The notes: a model not told the origin generated them from the sequence alone. A stretch of DNA of 64,000 nucleotides from Nitratireductor alexandrii (GCF_004000215.1 NZ_RBVY01000010.1:102805-166804), one strand, 5' to 3'. Shown: positions 37,517 to 46,864, numbered from the stretch's first letter. Program-made: numbers and translations.

Positions 37517-38658
37517 CGTTGTCGCCTCGATTGCCTGGCGCGCTCGAGCAGCGGGTCGAGCGTGTGTTTGAACAGCCGCGCGGCCGCTTCGATCGAATGG
37601 TGGTCGGCGACGTTGGTGCGCCCGGCGGCGCCGATCGCCTGCCGGAGCGCGGGCGTGTCGATGAGGCGGGCGAGATTGGCGCGAAAGGCCTCGACGTCGC
37701 CTTCGGGGGCGAGCAGACCGCTTGCGGGCGTGACAACGACCGGCACGCCGGCGGCGGCGTAGGCGGCGACCGGCAGGCCGAGCGCCTGTGCCTCGAGATA
37801 GGACATGCCGAACGCCTCGCCGAGCCCCGGCCAGACGAAAATGTCGGCCGCGCCCATCCAGCCGGCGACTTCGGGTTTCGGCAGCGCGCCGGCGAAAAAA
37901 ACGCGGCCGGCGGGCAGCTCGGAAAACATCGCCTCGACATCGGCGCGGCCGGGACCGTCTCCGACGACGACGAGGGTCCAGCGGCGCGCGGCGAGGCCCG
38001 ACAGGATCGTGGCCAGGGCCCGGTAGGAGGCCATCTTGGCGCCGGGCCGCATCATGCCGACGGCCAGAAGCAGCGGCGCGTCGTTGTCGAAGGGAACGGG
38101 CGGCGGTGCCTGCGGTGCCGGCGCGGCCGTGTCGATGAAGGGGGGCAGGGGGACGATCATGCCGGGATCGTCGAGAAAACTCTCCAGATAGGCCCGGTCC
38201 GAGGGTTTGAGGCAGAAATTCGCGGCGGCGCCCGCAACGGCGGCCTGGACGGCGGCGCGTGCCTCTGCCCAGTCGGCGTCGGTTGCCTGGCGGGTGCGGC
38301 AGGCTTCGGCCGTCACGTAGGGAATGCCGAACGCCTGGGACACGGCCGGCCCGATCCAGTCCGGGGCCTTGCAATAGGGGTGATAGGTGAACCACAGATC
38401 GGGCGCGGTCGCCGGCGTGTGCGACCAGGCACCGAGCAGCCGGTCGCGCTCGGCCTCGCACGCGGCCCGGCGTTCGCAAAACAGCGTGGACGAGGGGCGC
38501 TTTTGATAGGAGATCGTTTCCGTGGCGAGCGTCACCTGGTAGCCGGCCAGGCGCAGCGCCTTCATCATCGCGCGGGCGATCTCGCGATCGCCCGACGGGA
38601 TCGGGTGATCGGGCGATTTCAAGGGCGCGTAAAAGGCGATTTTTGCGGGCATCGGCAT
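37513..38658 (-). CDS. Glycosyltransferase family 4
   Basis: 381 residues, GT-B fold: N-terminal acceptor domain (KIAFYAPLKSPDHPIPSGDREIARAMMKALRLAGYQVTLAT) and C-terminal nucleotide-sugar domain (LLLAVGMMRPGAKMASYRAL, WTLVVVGDGPGRADVEA) with the EX7E motif in GLGEAFGMSYLEAQALG. Start at ATG 38658, with a second ATG at 38652; neither has a strong ribosome-binding site. It is the one gene in the operon not overlapping its upstream neighbour (46-base gap). Sugar and acceptor unknown. Confidence 0.88.
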   Translation of the reverse strand: MPMPAKIAFYAPLKSPDHPIPSGDREIARAMMKALRLAGYQVTLATETISYQKRPSSTLFCERRAACEAERDRLLGAWSHTPATAPDLWFTYHPYCKAPDWIGPAVSQAFGIPYVTAEACRTRQATDADWAEARAAVQAAVAGAAANFCLKPSDRAYLESFLDDPGMIVPLPPFIDTAAPAPQAPPPVPFDNDAPLLLAVGMMRPGAKMASYRALATILSGLAARRWTLVVVGDGPGRADVEAMFSELPAGRVFFAGALPKPEVAGWMGAADIFVWPGLGEAFGMSYLEAQALGLPVAAYAAAGVPVVVTPASGLLAPEGDVEAFRANLARLIDTPALRQAIGAAGRTNVADHHSIEAAARLFKHTLDPLLERARQSRRQR

Positions 38659-38704
38659 CGACGCTAGAGAGAACGCGGCGGCGCGGTCAAGCCGTGTGGC
38701 CGTG

Positions 38705-39856
38705 TCACGCCGGCGCGGGCGCGGCGGCGAAGCGGGCAAGGAGCCGCGCCGTTTCCGCGGCGCCGTCAAGGCGGATCGCGGCCCGGTCGGGCACAGGCGC
38801 TTCAATCGCACGGTCGATGGCGGCCGCGATCCCGTCCGGCGTTTCGTCGGTATGGGCGACGGCTTCGGCGAGCCCGGAGCGCCCCATCAGCGCGGCGCGG
38901 GTGATCTGTTCGGTCTCGATGCCGTCCGACAAGGGCACCACCACCGCCCGGCAGCCGGCGGCATAGATGTCGGCCACGGTGTTGTAGCCGACCCGCGAGA
39001 TCGACAGCCTGGCGGCGGCGAGAAGGGCGGGCAGGTCGGGCACGAAGGACAGGAATTCGAGCCTTCCGGAGGCGAGCGCGCTCAATTCCGCCTTCTGGGC
39101 CTCGCTGGTCCTCAGGCCGGTGATCACCGTCCATTGCTCGTCGCGCAGGCTGCACAGCGGCTTGGCCTGCAGCGCGGTCCTGAGAAGGGTGTGGCCGAGC
39201 GCGCCGCCGCCGACCGAAACCACAACCCCGGCGCGCCGGCGCGCGGGGGGCGGCGGTTCGGGCGCGACGAGGCCTGTATAGAAGACCTTGTCGGCGATCT
39301 CGCCGGTCAGGCGGAACGTGTCGTCGAGACGCGTGAAGGCCGGGTCGCCGTGAACCAGGACATGGTCGAAATAGGACTGGATAATCTCGACCACCTCGTG
39401 GTCGCGTTCCGGCTTCTTGGTGTTGGCCTGGAGAATATCGCGGATCGAGGCGGCGATCAGCGGCCGTGGCCTGCGCGCGCGTGCGGCTTCCATCAGCGGC
39501 AGCAGCTCGAAGCGCATCTGGCGCCGGCCGAACGGAAACGCCTCGGTGAGCACGATGTCGGGCCGGGTTCGCTCGAACAGGTCGAGCAGGATGTCGCGCC
39601 GCCGGTCCTTCCAGGCGTCGTCGACCGGCGTGCCGTCCGGCAGTTCCAGCTTGTTGAAAACGGCCTCGCCGGCGCGCACCGGCGGCAGAAAATGGGTCCG
39701 CGTCGCGCCGCTGTCGAAATCGGGGATGGGCACGCCGCCGAAGACGAGATCGACCTCGAAGCCGGCCGCGACCAGGGCGCGCACAATGCGCGCGGCCCGG
39801 AAGACATGGCCAACGCCCATCAGGTGCTGGACGTAGAAGAAGACCTTTTTGGTCAC
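38705..39856 (-). CDS. MurG/GT28-like glycosyltransferase
   Basis: 383 residues, GT-B fold of the predicted glycosyltransferase group COG4671. N-terminus VFFYVQHLMGVGHVFRAARIVRALVAAGFEVDLVFGG, C-terminal VVSVGGGALGHTLLRTAL and ISRVGYNTVADIYAAGCRAVVVPLSDGIETEQITRA, like the UDP-sugar site of MurG. GTG start overlapping the upstream stop. Related to the first gene of the operon (41118-42338), so the pair may add adjacent sugars. Confidence 0.85.
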   Translation of the reverse strand: MTKKVFFYVQHLMGVGHVFRAARIVRALVAAGFEVDLVFGGVPIPDFDSGATRTHFLPPVRAGEAVFNKLELPDGTPVDDAWKDRRRDILLDLFERTRPDIVLTEAFPFGRRQMRFELLPLMEAARARRPRPLIAASIRDILQANTKKPERDHEVVEIIQSYFDHVLVHGDPAFTRLDDTFRLTGEIADKVFYTGLVAPEPPPPARRRAGVVVSVGGGALGHTLLRTALQAKPLCSLRDEQWTVITGLRTSEAQKAELSALASGRLEFLSFVPDLPALLAAARLSISRVGYNTVADIYAAGCRAVVVPLSDGIETEQITRAALMGRSGLAEAVAHTDETPDGIAAAIDRAIEAPVPDRAAIRLDGAAETARLLARFAAAPAPA

Positions 39857-41121
39857 GAGGCGATTTTCTCCGCGGACGGTTTGGCCGGCGCGACGCCGGA
39901 GGCCACGAAACGTGCGATCAGGCGTCCGATCGCCCCGCGATGGTCGAACGCCGTGCGCACGCGGTGCTCGGCCGCCTCGCCGATGCGTCGGCGCAGGCCC
40001 GGGTCGCGAATGAGGGTTTCGATCGTGACGGCGAGCGGCTCCGGCTCGTCGGGGGCGACCAGAAAGCCGGTTTCGCCGTCGAGGATCAGTTCGGGAATGC
40101 CGGAGACGGGCGTCGAAACGCAGACCAGGCCCTGGCTTTGCGCCTCCACCAGCACGTTGGGCAGTCCGTCGCGGTCGCCGTTCGGCGCGATCCGGCAGGG
40201 CAGCACGAACAGGTCCGCCTTGCGGTACTCGGCCAGCACCTCGCGTTGCGGCATCGAGCCGTGCAGGCTGACCCGCCCGGCAAGCCCGAGTTCGGCCACC
40301 TGCGCCTTCAGCGCCTCGCTCAATTCGCCGCCGCCAATATGGGTCCAGTGCCAGTTCAAGTCGGCGGGCAGGCGGGCGAGCGCGGCGGCGAGCGTGTCGA
40401 GCCCCTTCTTGGTCACCGCCCGGCCGACGGACAGGATGCGCGCGGGGTCTCGCGGGTCGGAGCCGTCGCGGGCGTAGGCGGGCGCCGCTGGCGGCGAAAA
40501 GCGCGACAGATCGATGCCGTGATAGACGAGGCTCACCTTGTCGGGGTCGTCGGCGAGGCTTTTGAGGTGGCGCGCGCCGCCCGCCGTGCAGGTGACGGTC
40601 CAGTCGCTGGCGGCGAGCTTTTCCTGGATCTCCCAATCCGGCGAGGTCCAGATATCCTTGGCGTGAGCCGAGGCGCTCCAGCGCATTTGCCGCATCTCGG
40701 CCGCATACCGGGCGACCGAGGACGGGGTGTGCAGGAAATGGCTGTAGATCCAGGCCGCGTCCTGCGGAAACTCGGCGGCGAAGACCAGTGCCTGGCCGAA
40801 GCGACGAATGCGGTTGGCGCTCGGATCGCGGCGCAGGTCGCGCAGCCAATTGTTGCGCGCCTGCCGATAGCCCGGAAGGCGGCGTACCTTGCGCCAGGCC
40901 GCCAACACGCGGCCGGGCTCGTGGTGGAGATATTCGGGCAAATAGAGGGTCCGCGCGCGGATCTCGTCGTTGATCGGGTGGGTCTTCTTGTCGGTCGGGT
41001 GGCGCAGCGAAACCAGCGTGAGACGGAAGCCGGCGCGCTCGAGTTCGAGCAATTCCTGCGCCACGAACGTCTCCGACAGGCGCGGATAGCATTTCAGGAC
41101 GACGGCGATGTGTGAATTCAT
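39853..41121 (-). CDS. Glycosyltransferase family 4
   Basis: 422 residues, GT-B fold. N-terminus VVLKCYPRLSETFVAQELLELERAGFRLTLVSLRHP, typical of colanic-acid or succinoglycan-type transferases; C-terminal RILSVGRAVTKKGLDTLAAAL, LHGSMPQREVLAEYRKADLFVLPC and NGDRDGLPNVLVEAQSQG. ATG 41121 overlaps the upstream stop by 4 bases. Likely cytoplasmic, adding a hexose to a lipid-linked chain. Confidence 0.9.
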   Translation of the reverse strand: MNSHIAVVLKCYPRLSETFVAQELLELERAGFRLTLVSLRHPTDKKTHPINDEIRARTLYLPEYLHHEPGRVLAAWRKVRRLPGYRQARNNWLRDLRRDPSANRIRRFGQALVFAAEFPQDAAWIYSHFLHTPSSVARYAAEMRQMRWSASAHAKDIWTSPDWEIQEKLAASDWTVTCTAGGARHLKSLADDPDKVSLVYHGIDLSRFSPPAAPAYARDGSDPRDPARILSVGRAVTKKGLDTLAAALARLPADLNWHWTHIGGGELSEALKAQVAELGLAGRVSLHGSMPQREVLAEYRKADLFVLPCRIAPNGDRDGLPNVLVEAQSQGLVCVSTPVSGIPELILDGETGFLVAPDEPEPLAVTIETLIRDPGLRRRIGEAAEHRVRTAFDHRGAIGRLIARFVASGVAPAKPSAEKIAS

Positions 41122-42338
41122 AGGCTGGCGGCCCTGAGCGAGGCCGTGGCGGTGGCGGCCTCGCGCCGGCGGTCGAGCAGGATTTCCGACAATGCACAGA
41201 TGCGGTTGAGGCCGTCCATGTCGGGGCGGGCAACGGCCGCCGATGGCGGCGCGCGCTCCAGCAGCCGGTCGATCGCGGCCAGGAAGCGGTGCGGGTTCTT
41301 GGCGCTGTCGATGTCGAGCACGTCGACCCAGCCGAATTCCTCGGCACGGTGGGCGCGGATCGACTGTTCGCGGCGCGGCGCGGTGCGCGGAACGAACAGC
41401 GCCGGCCTGTCGAACGACATCACCTCGCAAAACGTGTTGTAGCCGCACATGCCGATCACCGCGCGCGCATTGGCCACGATCTGTTCGAGATTGGCGTCGA
41501 AGTCGACGACGCGCACATTCGCAACGCCCGAGGCGCGCGCCATGATCTCGAAGCGCTGCCCGTCGGTCATGAACGGGCCGAGCACGAACAGGAAGGACAG
41601 GTGGCCGCAAAGCCCCTGCTTGATGACGTTGAGCGCGGCGGCCATCAGGTCGTAGCCGTCGCCGCCGCCGCCGGCGGTCACCAGCACGTAGCCGCTGCCA
41701 TAGTCGTTGGATGCGTCGCCGGTCTCGGGCAGCGCCCGCGGCAGGAAGCCGGTATAGCGCGTGCGCGAGAGCACGGCCTCGGACAGGTCGATGCCGGCGA
41801 GCGGATTGTAGAAGCTGCCCGGCCCGTAGATCCAGATCTCGTCGTAGAGGGCTTCGAGATGGTCGAGAATGTGCTTGCGGGCCCATTCCTCGCGCAAAAG
41901 CTCCGGCGCGTCGAGGACGTCGCGCAGGCCCAGCACCGTGGTGGCGCCGCGGTCTTTGAGCCGCTGCAAGGCCGGCAGCATCTCGCGTGCCAGGCCAAGC
42001 GGCTCCTTGTCGACGATGACCAGTTGCGGATCGATCCGGTCGGCCGCCTCGTCGATCAGCGCTTCGCGCTGGCGGATGGTGTCGTCGAAGGTGGAGGTGG
42101 TGCTGCCGGAGACGTAGGAGCCGTCGGAGAGTTTGTGCGCGGCCGGAATCTGCACGTAGTCGACGCGGTCCTCGAACGGATAGGCCGAAACCACCGGGGA
42201 CCCGGAAATAATCGACACTTCGACGTTGCGGAAATGGGAGACGAGTGCGTGCGCGATGGTCCGACTACGGCGCAAATGCCCCAGGCCGAAGGTGTCATGG
42301 CTGTACATGAGCACTTTGAACTTGTCGAACGGGTTCAT
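41118..42338 (-). CDS. COG4671-type glycosyltransferase
   Basis: 406 residues. N-terminus KVLMYSHDTFGLGHLRRSRTIAHAL resembles MurG-like proteins; C-terminal half has YVLVTAGGGGDGYDLM and VIGMCGYNTFCEVMSFDRPALFVPRTAPRREQSIRA. No membrane segment. Heads the operon; 223 bases separate it from the MscS gene upstream. Proteins of this kind occur widely but none is well characterised to my knowledge, so donor and acceptor are open. Confidence 0.85.
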   Translation of the reverse strand: MNPFDKFKVLMYSHDTFGLGHLRRSRTIAHALVSHFRNVEVSIISGSPVVSAYPFEDRVDYVQIPAAHKLSDGSYVSGSTTSTFDDTIRQREALIDEAADRIDPQLVIVDKEPLGLAREMLPALQRLKDRGATTVLGLRDVLDAPELLREEWARKHILDHLEALYDEIWIYGPGSFYNPLAGIDLSEAVLSRTRYTGFLPRALPETGDASNDYGSGYVLVTAGGGGDGYDLMAAALNVIKQGLCGHLSFLFVLGPFMTDGQRFEIMARASGVANVRVVDFDANLEQIVANARAVIGMCGYNTFCEVMSFDRPALFVPRTAPRREQSIRAHRAEEFGWVDVLDIDSAKNPHRFLAAIDRLLERAPPSAAVARPDMDGLNRICALSEILLDRRREAATATASLRAASL

Positions 42339-42485
42339 GCACAGCCCGGAAGGTTCGCCACCAACGATTAGCTGGTGATAGGCGATATAACTCTTAAGCG
42401 CAACGAAACGCTCGCGCGCTCGGCCAAACGAACCTTTTTTCCCGCTGCCGCGGACGCTTCGATCCGACCTGGTTCCCGCGCCAAG

Positions 42486-42543
42486 TGACCATTCGCAGCC
42501 GCCGTTTCAAGGTTTGGCATCGAGGTTTTTGTCCGAATGGTCA
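42486..42543. repeat. 10-bp inverted repeat with 38-base spacer
   Basis: TGACCATTCG (42486-42495) and CGAATGGTCA (42534-42543) are perfect inverted copies in the gap between the MscS stop (42562) and the glycosyltransferase operon start (42338). It could end the MscS transcript as a long hairpin or be a looping operator for the glycan operon. No target-site duplications suggest a mobile element. Confidence 0.5.
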
Positions 42544-42561
42544 AATCGACGCGTTTCGGGC

Positions 42562-44901
42562 TCATGGCTCGTCGGGGGTCGGCTGTTGCTGGCGGGGCGG
42601 GTCGATCGCGTCCTGCGCGGCGCCGGTGACGGCTTCCTTTTCCTCCGCCGACAGGGGACGATCGGACAACACCTCCACCTTGACGTTGCGTTGGGCGAAG
42701 TTGATGCCGTTGGCCTCGAACGTGTCGCGCAGTTTCTGGTAGGCGTCCCGGCGGATCACCCATTGCGCGCCGGGTTTGGCCATGAATTTGACGCCGACGA
42801 CCATGTTGAACTCTTCCATGCGGCGCACACCCTGGGATTTCAACGGTTCGATCAAATAGTGGCCGTAATTTTCGTCGGCCTGGAGCTCGGCACCGACCTT
42901 CTTGACCAGTTTCTTGACCAGTCTGAGGTCGGTGTCGAAGGGAACCCTGAACTCCAGCTTCATGATCACCCAGTCGCGGCTGTAATTGGTCAGCGATTTC
43001 AGTTCGCCGAACGGAATCGTATGCACGGCGCCGCGATGGTGACGCACGCGCATCGAGCGCAGCGACATCGATTCGACCGTGCCGCGCAGGTCGCCGATCT
43101 CGACATATTCGCCGACCCGGAAAGCATCGTCGATCAGGAAGAAGATGCCCGACACGATGTCGCGCACCAGCGATTGCGCGCCGAAGCCGATCGCGACGCC
43201 GAGAATGCCGGCCCCGGCGATCAGCGGCGCGATGTTGACGCCGAGCGAGGAGAGCGCCGTCAGGCCGACGAGCGCGATCAGGGCGACCAGAAGAATGTTG
43301 CGCGTCAAGGGCAGGAGCGTGGCCATGCGCGCTTCGGGGCCCGGCGGCTCGCCGGGCGGCGGGGCGACGTAACCCGCCATGCGGCGGTCGATCGCGGTCT
43401 TGGCCCAGCCCCAGACCAGATCGGCGATCAGCGCGGCGGCGGCGATGTCGATGGCGATTTTGACCAGACGCCCGGCGAAGCGCGGCGAGTCCGACAAGGC
43501 GGCGATATTGGTGTTCCAGGCGGCCGCCAGCACCAGCAGCGCCAGGCCTGCCAGGGCAAACCGGGCGACACGGTGGATCAGCGGCCGATAGATGGCGTAG
43601 CGCTCGTCTTCGGCCTGGGCCGGGTCGCGCGCGTCCGAGGGGGCGTCTGCGACCGCGCCGTCGGCGGGTTCTTCCGGTCTCGCGTCGTCTGGCCCGGCGG
43701 CGTCGGCCTGCTGCGCGACGGGTGCGTCTTCTCTTGCGCTTTGCTCGGCGCGGTCGACGAAATGGTCGGCCATCACCCGGATCAGCCGCGCGGCCGGCAC
43801 GAACATGCCGAGGACCAGCACGGTCCACATCAATTCGTGGGCGTCGAAGACCCACAACAGATAGGCGAGGAAGACGACAACGCTGATCACCGTCGGCTGG
43901 ACACGCAGGCGGGCCGTTTCGAAACGCCGCGCGGCCCCTGCCGGCGGTGCGTGGTCGCGGGCCAGCCCGCGCGACAACGTCCAAACCATGGCGATCACCG
44001 CCGCCGTGGCGCCGGCGCCGAGTACGACGGCGACGGCGAGCGCGGCATTGACGGCCTGCGGCGAGCCCGACGGGCCCTGCGCCAGGAAGGCGAACGTGTC
44101 GGACAGCATCATCGCGCTGGCGAACACGACGGCCACCACCAGGTGCCAGCGATGGATGCGCCCGGCCATCGGTGTTTCCAGAGGCACCAGCCGCAACTGG
44201 GCGTTGCGCGGGGCGAGGATGAAGCGCGACAGCATGGCGAGCGCGCGGATGCCGATCACCGTCAACAGCACGCTGACGACCACCCGCTCCAAAAAGGCCG
44301 GCCAGCCGAAGCTCAAAAACGTGCCGATGCTGCCGAGCGCGAACAGCAGCAGGCCGCTTGCCTGGAGCAGCAGGCGGCCGCCCGCCCCGCGCAGGCGCTG
44401 GGCAAGGCTGTGCGGCGGTGTGTGTTCGATGCGCAGCAGAACCGGATGGAAATATTGCCAGAACAGCCATTCCAGTCCGCCGCCGATAAACAGGAAGACG
44501 ATCACATAGGTGAGGCTGCGCAGCGCCGCGCCGCGCTCGAGCTGCGCGCGCCAGGCCTCTGCGAGCACATCGGGAAGATAAGGAAAATTGGACCAGGCCT
44601 CGCCCAATTCGGCGATGCGCCGGCGGGCCGCCTTCAGCCGGTCCTCGATCTCGGCGCGCAGCGACCGGTTCGCCGTTTCCGGCTGCGGCAGATCGGCAAG
44701 GCGGGTCTTGAGCCATTCGACGACGCGCGGATCGCCGAGAATGCGCAGCAATTCCTGGACATCGTTGGCGGAGGGCTCTCCGACGGCCTCGTCCTGGGCC
44801 TCAGTCTGCGCGGCCGGCTGAGCGACCTGGCCGGCCGCCGGCGCCATGCAGGCGAACCACATCAGCAAGGCGGCGAGGGCACGAGCCGAGCGCATCATCA
44901 T
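42562..44901 (-). CDS. Large MscS-family mechanosensitive channel, coupled to a redox protein
   Basis: 779 residues. Signal peptide (about 1-25), periplasmic helical region, multiple membrane segments, an acidic Ala/Asp/Glu-rich cytoplasmic insertion (about 390-440), then the MscS core (GILGVAIGFGAQSLVRDIVSGIFFLIDDAFRVGEYVEI) and cytoplasmic domain. It is a paralogue of the channel at 27495-29972, with closely similar C-terminal halves. Three consecutive ATG codons (44901, 44898, 44895) open the gene, overlapping the stop of the ferredoxin-domain gene, which implies translational coupling. Confidence 0.92.
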   Translation of the reverse strand: MMMRSARALAALLMWFACMAPAAGQVAQPAAQTEAQDEAVGEPSANDVQELLRILGDPRVVEWLKTRLADLPQPETANRSLRAEIEDRLKAARRRIAELGEAWSNFPYLPDVLAEAWRAQLERGAALRSLTYVIVFLFIGGGLEWLFWQYFHPVLLRIEHTPPHSLAQRLRGAGGRLLLQASGLLLFALGSIGTFLSFGWPAFLERVVVSVLLTVIGIRALAMLSRFILAPRNAQLRLVPLETPMAGRIHRWHLVVAVVFASAMMLSDTFAFLAQGPSGSPQAVNAALAVAVVLGAGATAAVIAMVWTLSRGLARDHAPPAGAARRFETARLRVQPTVISVVVFLAYLLWVFDAHELMWTVLVLGMFVPAARLIRVMADHFVDRAEQSAREDAPVAQQADAAGPDDARPEEPADGAVADAPSDARDPAQAEDERYAIYRPLIHRVARFALAGLALLVLAAAWNTNIAALSDSPRFAGRLVKIAIDIAAAALIADLVWGWAKTAIDRRMAGYVAPPPGEPPGPEARMATLLPLTRNILLVALIALVGLTALSSLGVNIAPLIAGAGILGVAIGFGAQSLVRDIVSGIFFLIDDAFRVGEYVEIGDLRGTVESMSLRSMRVRHHRGAVHTIPFGELKSLTNYSRDWVIMKLEFRVPFDTDLRLVKKLVKKVGAELQADENYGHYLIEPLKSQGVRRMEEFNMVVGVKFMAKPGAQWVIRRDAYQKLRDTFEANGINFAQRNVKVEVLSDRPLSAEEKEAVTGAAQDAIDPPRQQQPTPDEP

Positions 44902-46016
44902 GCCGTGCTCGGCTCGCCGTGGCGCGGCCCGTCCGCCGCCTCGGCTTCGAGGTCATGCATGTCGCGCGGCCGCAGGAACGGCGACAATACCCGCTCGACC
45001 GTCATCTCGCCGGCCGGAGGCTTAAGCTGGCAGGCAAGCCGGACGTCCGGCGGCGCGGCCAGCCTCGCAAGGGTTTTTTCCTCCGCCTCTGTGCGCTCGG
45101 GCAGTTTTTCCGTCGTCGCAAGCACGCGCACGCGACATGTTCCGCAACGCCCGCGACCGCGGCACAGATTGGCCATCGGCGTATGGTTCAGCCGGGCGAT
45201 TTCGAGCAGGTTCAGGCTGGTGGAGCCGGTCATGACCGGCCCGCCGGCAAGGGTGATGCGCGCGCGACCGTGACTGCCGGCGACGCGGAACTGGCGGGCG
45301 GCGAAAACGGCGGCCAGCAGGATCAGATAGAGGATGAAGACGGTCCAGTTGATCCGCTTCAAAAGGGCCAGGATCTCGTCGAAGGGGCGGGTCAGGACCG
45401 GGGGATCGAGCGGCGGTATGGCGCCCGGGAACGCGGCCGGGTCGTCGACATAGGCGATCGCCTGGTTTCCGGCCTCCACGAAACCGAGCAGGCCGAGCAC
45501 CGGGATGGCGACGGCGAGCGGGTAGAGGAAGCCCCCGATGCGCGGCCACCAGGGCTGGATGCGCGCCCAGGTGTAGACGCCGACGCAGCCATGGACCCAC
45601 AAAAAGGCGAGAAGCAGCACCTGCCTGAGACCCTCCTGGGGCTGGTCGATCCAGAAATAGGGGATCAGCAGGGCGAAGCTCGGCACGATGCCGAAACTGG
45701 CGGCGACGACCGTGCCGACGACATGCGGGGTCAGCAGCGGCACGATGGCCAGGCTCGCCACGAGCTGGACGCTGTCGGAGGCGGACAGGCGAAGCGTGTT
45801 GCGCTGGTAGACCGCGACAAGGCCCAATGCCGCGTGCGCGATCATCGACCCGGCCAATATGGCGGTACCGAGCGGGTTCGACCACAGGCCCATGAGAACC
45901 GGCCTGGCCCGGTCCATAAGCGCGATCGAATGCAGTCCGAGCGCCACGTTGAGGAGATGGATCGTCACGAAGACGAACAAGATCAGGCCGCTGATGATCC
46001 TGATCCGCCGTGCCAT
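44898..46016 (-). CDS. Membrane five-histidine domain fused to 2Fe-2S ferredoxin domain
   Basis: 372 residues. N-terminal membrane module of about six helices carrying five histidines in or beside helices (His20, 29, 61, 98, 142), a seventh helix near 223-241, then a plant-type 2Fe-2S domain with Cys285, Cys291, Cys294 and Cys329 (CRGRGRCGTC...C). From memory this matches the 6TM-5H diheme plus ferredoxin input module of CyaC-type adenylate cyclases in rhizobia, a quinone/redox sensor related to succinate dehydrogenase anchors. Here no cyclase domain follows. The stop overlaps the start of an MscS channel gene. ATG 46016 is preceded by AAGGGGGG. Confidence 0.8.
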   Translation of the reverse strand: MARRIRIISGLILFVFVTIHLLNVALGLHSIALMDRARPVLMGLWSNPLGTAILAGSMIAHAALGLVAVYQRNTLRLSASDSVQLVASLAIVPLLTPHVVGTVVAASFGIVPSFALLIPYFWIDQPQEGLRQVLLLAFLWVHGCVGVYTWARIQPWWPRIGGFLYPLAVAIPVLGLLGFVEAGNQAIAYVDDPAAFPGAIPPLDPPVLTRPFDEILALLKRINWTVFILYLILLAAVFAARQFRVAGSHGRARITLAGGPVMTGSTSLNLLEIARLNHTPMANLCRGRGRCGTCRVRVLATTEKLPERTEAEEKTLARLAAPPDVRLACQLKPPAGEMTVERVLSPFLRPRDMHDLEAEAADGPRHGEPSTA

Positions 46017-46093
46017 CGACCCCCCTTTCGTGCCCGCCGATCACCTTGCCGCAAATGACGGTGGCATGGCAACAGGCGCGGCGCGCGCCCGGT

Positions 46094-46864
46094 TCAATCG
46101 TCGTGACTAGCGTCGTGACCGGCGTCGTGCGCGCGGGTCGCGTCGGCGTGGGCGCTGTTGCGCAACCGCAAGAAGCTCATCGAGATGTGCGCGCGGCGGA
46201 TATGGCCGACGACTTCCAGGTCGCCGATCTCCACGGCGGCGACGATGTCGGCCATCTCGCGGTGAAAGATGGTGATCTCGGTGTTGAGCACCGCCTGGTA
46301 GCTTTCCAGCCGCGAGGCGGTCTTCAGCCAGATGCGGGTCGTTTGATAATAGAGCAACTCGCTGATGGCGCGCAGCGGCTCGTTCGCGGTCAGCGAGTTC
46401 AGCAGATGGAAAAAGTCCATGTTGATCTCGGCGAAGGCGCGCGCGTCGGGTCTCGCCACCAGCGCCTCGCATCGCGCCAGCAGGGCGCGAAAGGCATCGA
46501 TCTTGTCCGCGTCCGGCTGGACGGGGCTCAACTTGCCGATCAGCTCGGCGAGCTCGACGCGCAGCTGATAGACCTGCTCGAGCGCGTCGATGTCGATATC
46601 GGTGACGATGGTGCCGACGCCGTGGACGGAGCGCAGCAGGCCCTCGTCCTCGAGCCGGGCGAGCACCCGGCGGATCGGGGTGCGGCTGACGTCGAACTCG
46701 TCGGCCAGCGTTTCCTCGCGCAGGCGTTCGCCCGGCGCGTAGTCGAGCAGGCAGATCCGCTTGCGCAGCACCGCATAGATGCGCTCGATGCGTTCGCGCG
46801 ACCCTCCGGTCTGCATCGCGCCGTCTGCGGCCGGCAGGCTGCCCAGCGTCGGAACGGCGGTCAT
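46094..46864 (-). CDS. GntR-family regulator (FCD domain)
   Basis: 256 residues: winged helix-turn-helix (about 27-90, APGERLREETLADEFDVSRTPIRRVLARLEDEGLL) and an all-helical FCD ligand domain (about 95-235) with candidate metal histidines (DFFHLLNSL, FHREM, GHIRRAH). Last gene of the ectoine hydrolase operon, overlapping the deacetylase stop by 4 bases. It probably represses the divergent ectoine operons, with an ectoine breakdown product as inducer. The better-known regulator of this pathway is the MocR-type EnuR, which is not present here. Confidence 0.85.
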   Translation of the reverse strand: MTAVPTLGSLPAADGAMQTGGSRERIERIYAVLRKRICLLDYAPGERLREETLADEFDVSRTPIRRVLARLEDEGLLRSVHGVGTIVTDIDIDALEQVYQLRVELAELIGKLSPVQPDADKIDAFRALLARCEALVARPDARAFAEINMDFFHLLNSLTANEPLRAISELLYYQTTRIWLKTASRLESYQAVLNTEITIFHREMADIVAAVEIGDLEVVGHIRRAHISMSFLRLRNSAHADATRAHDAGHDASHDD

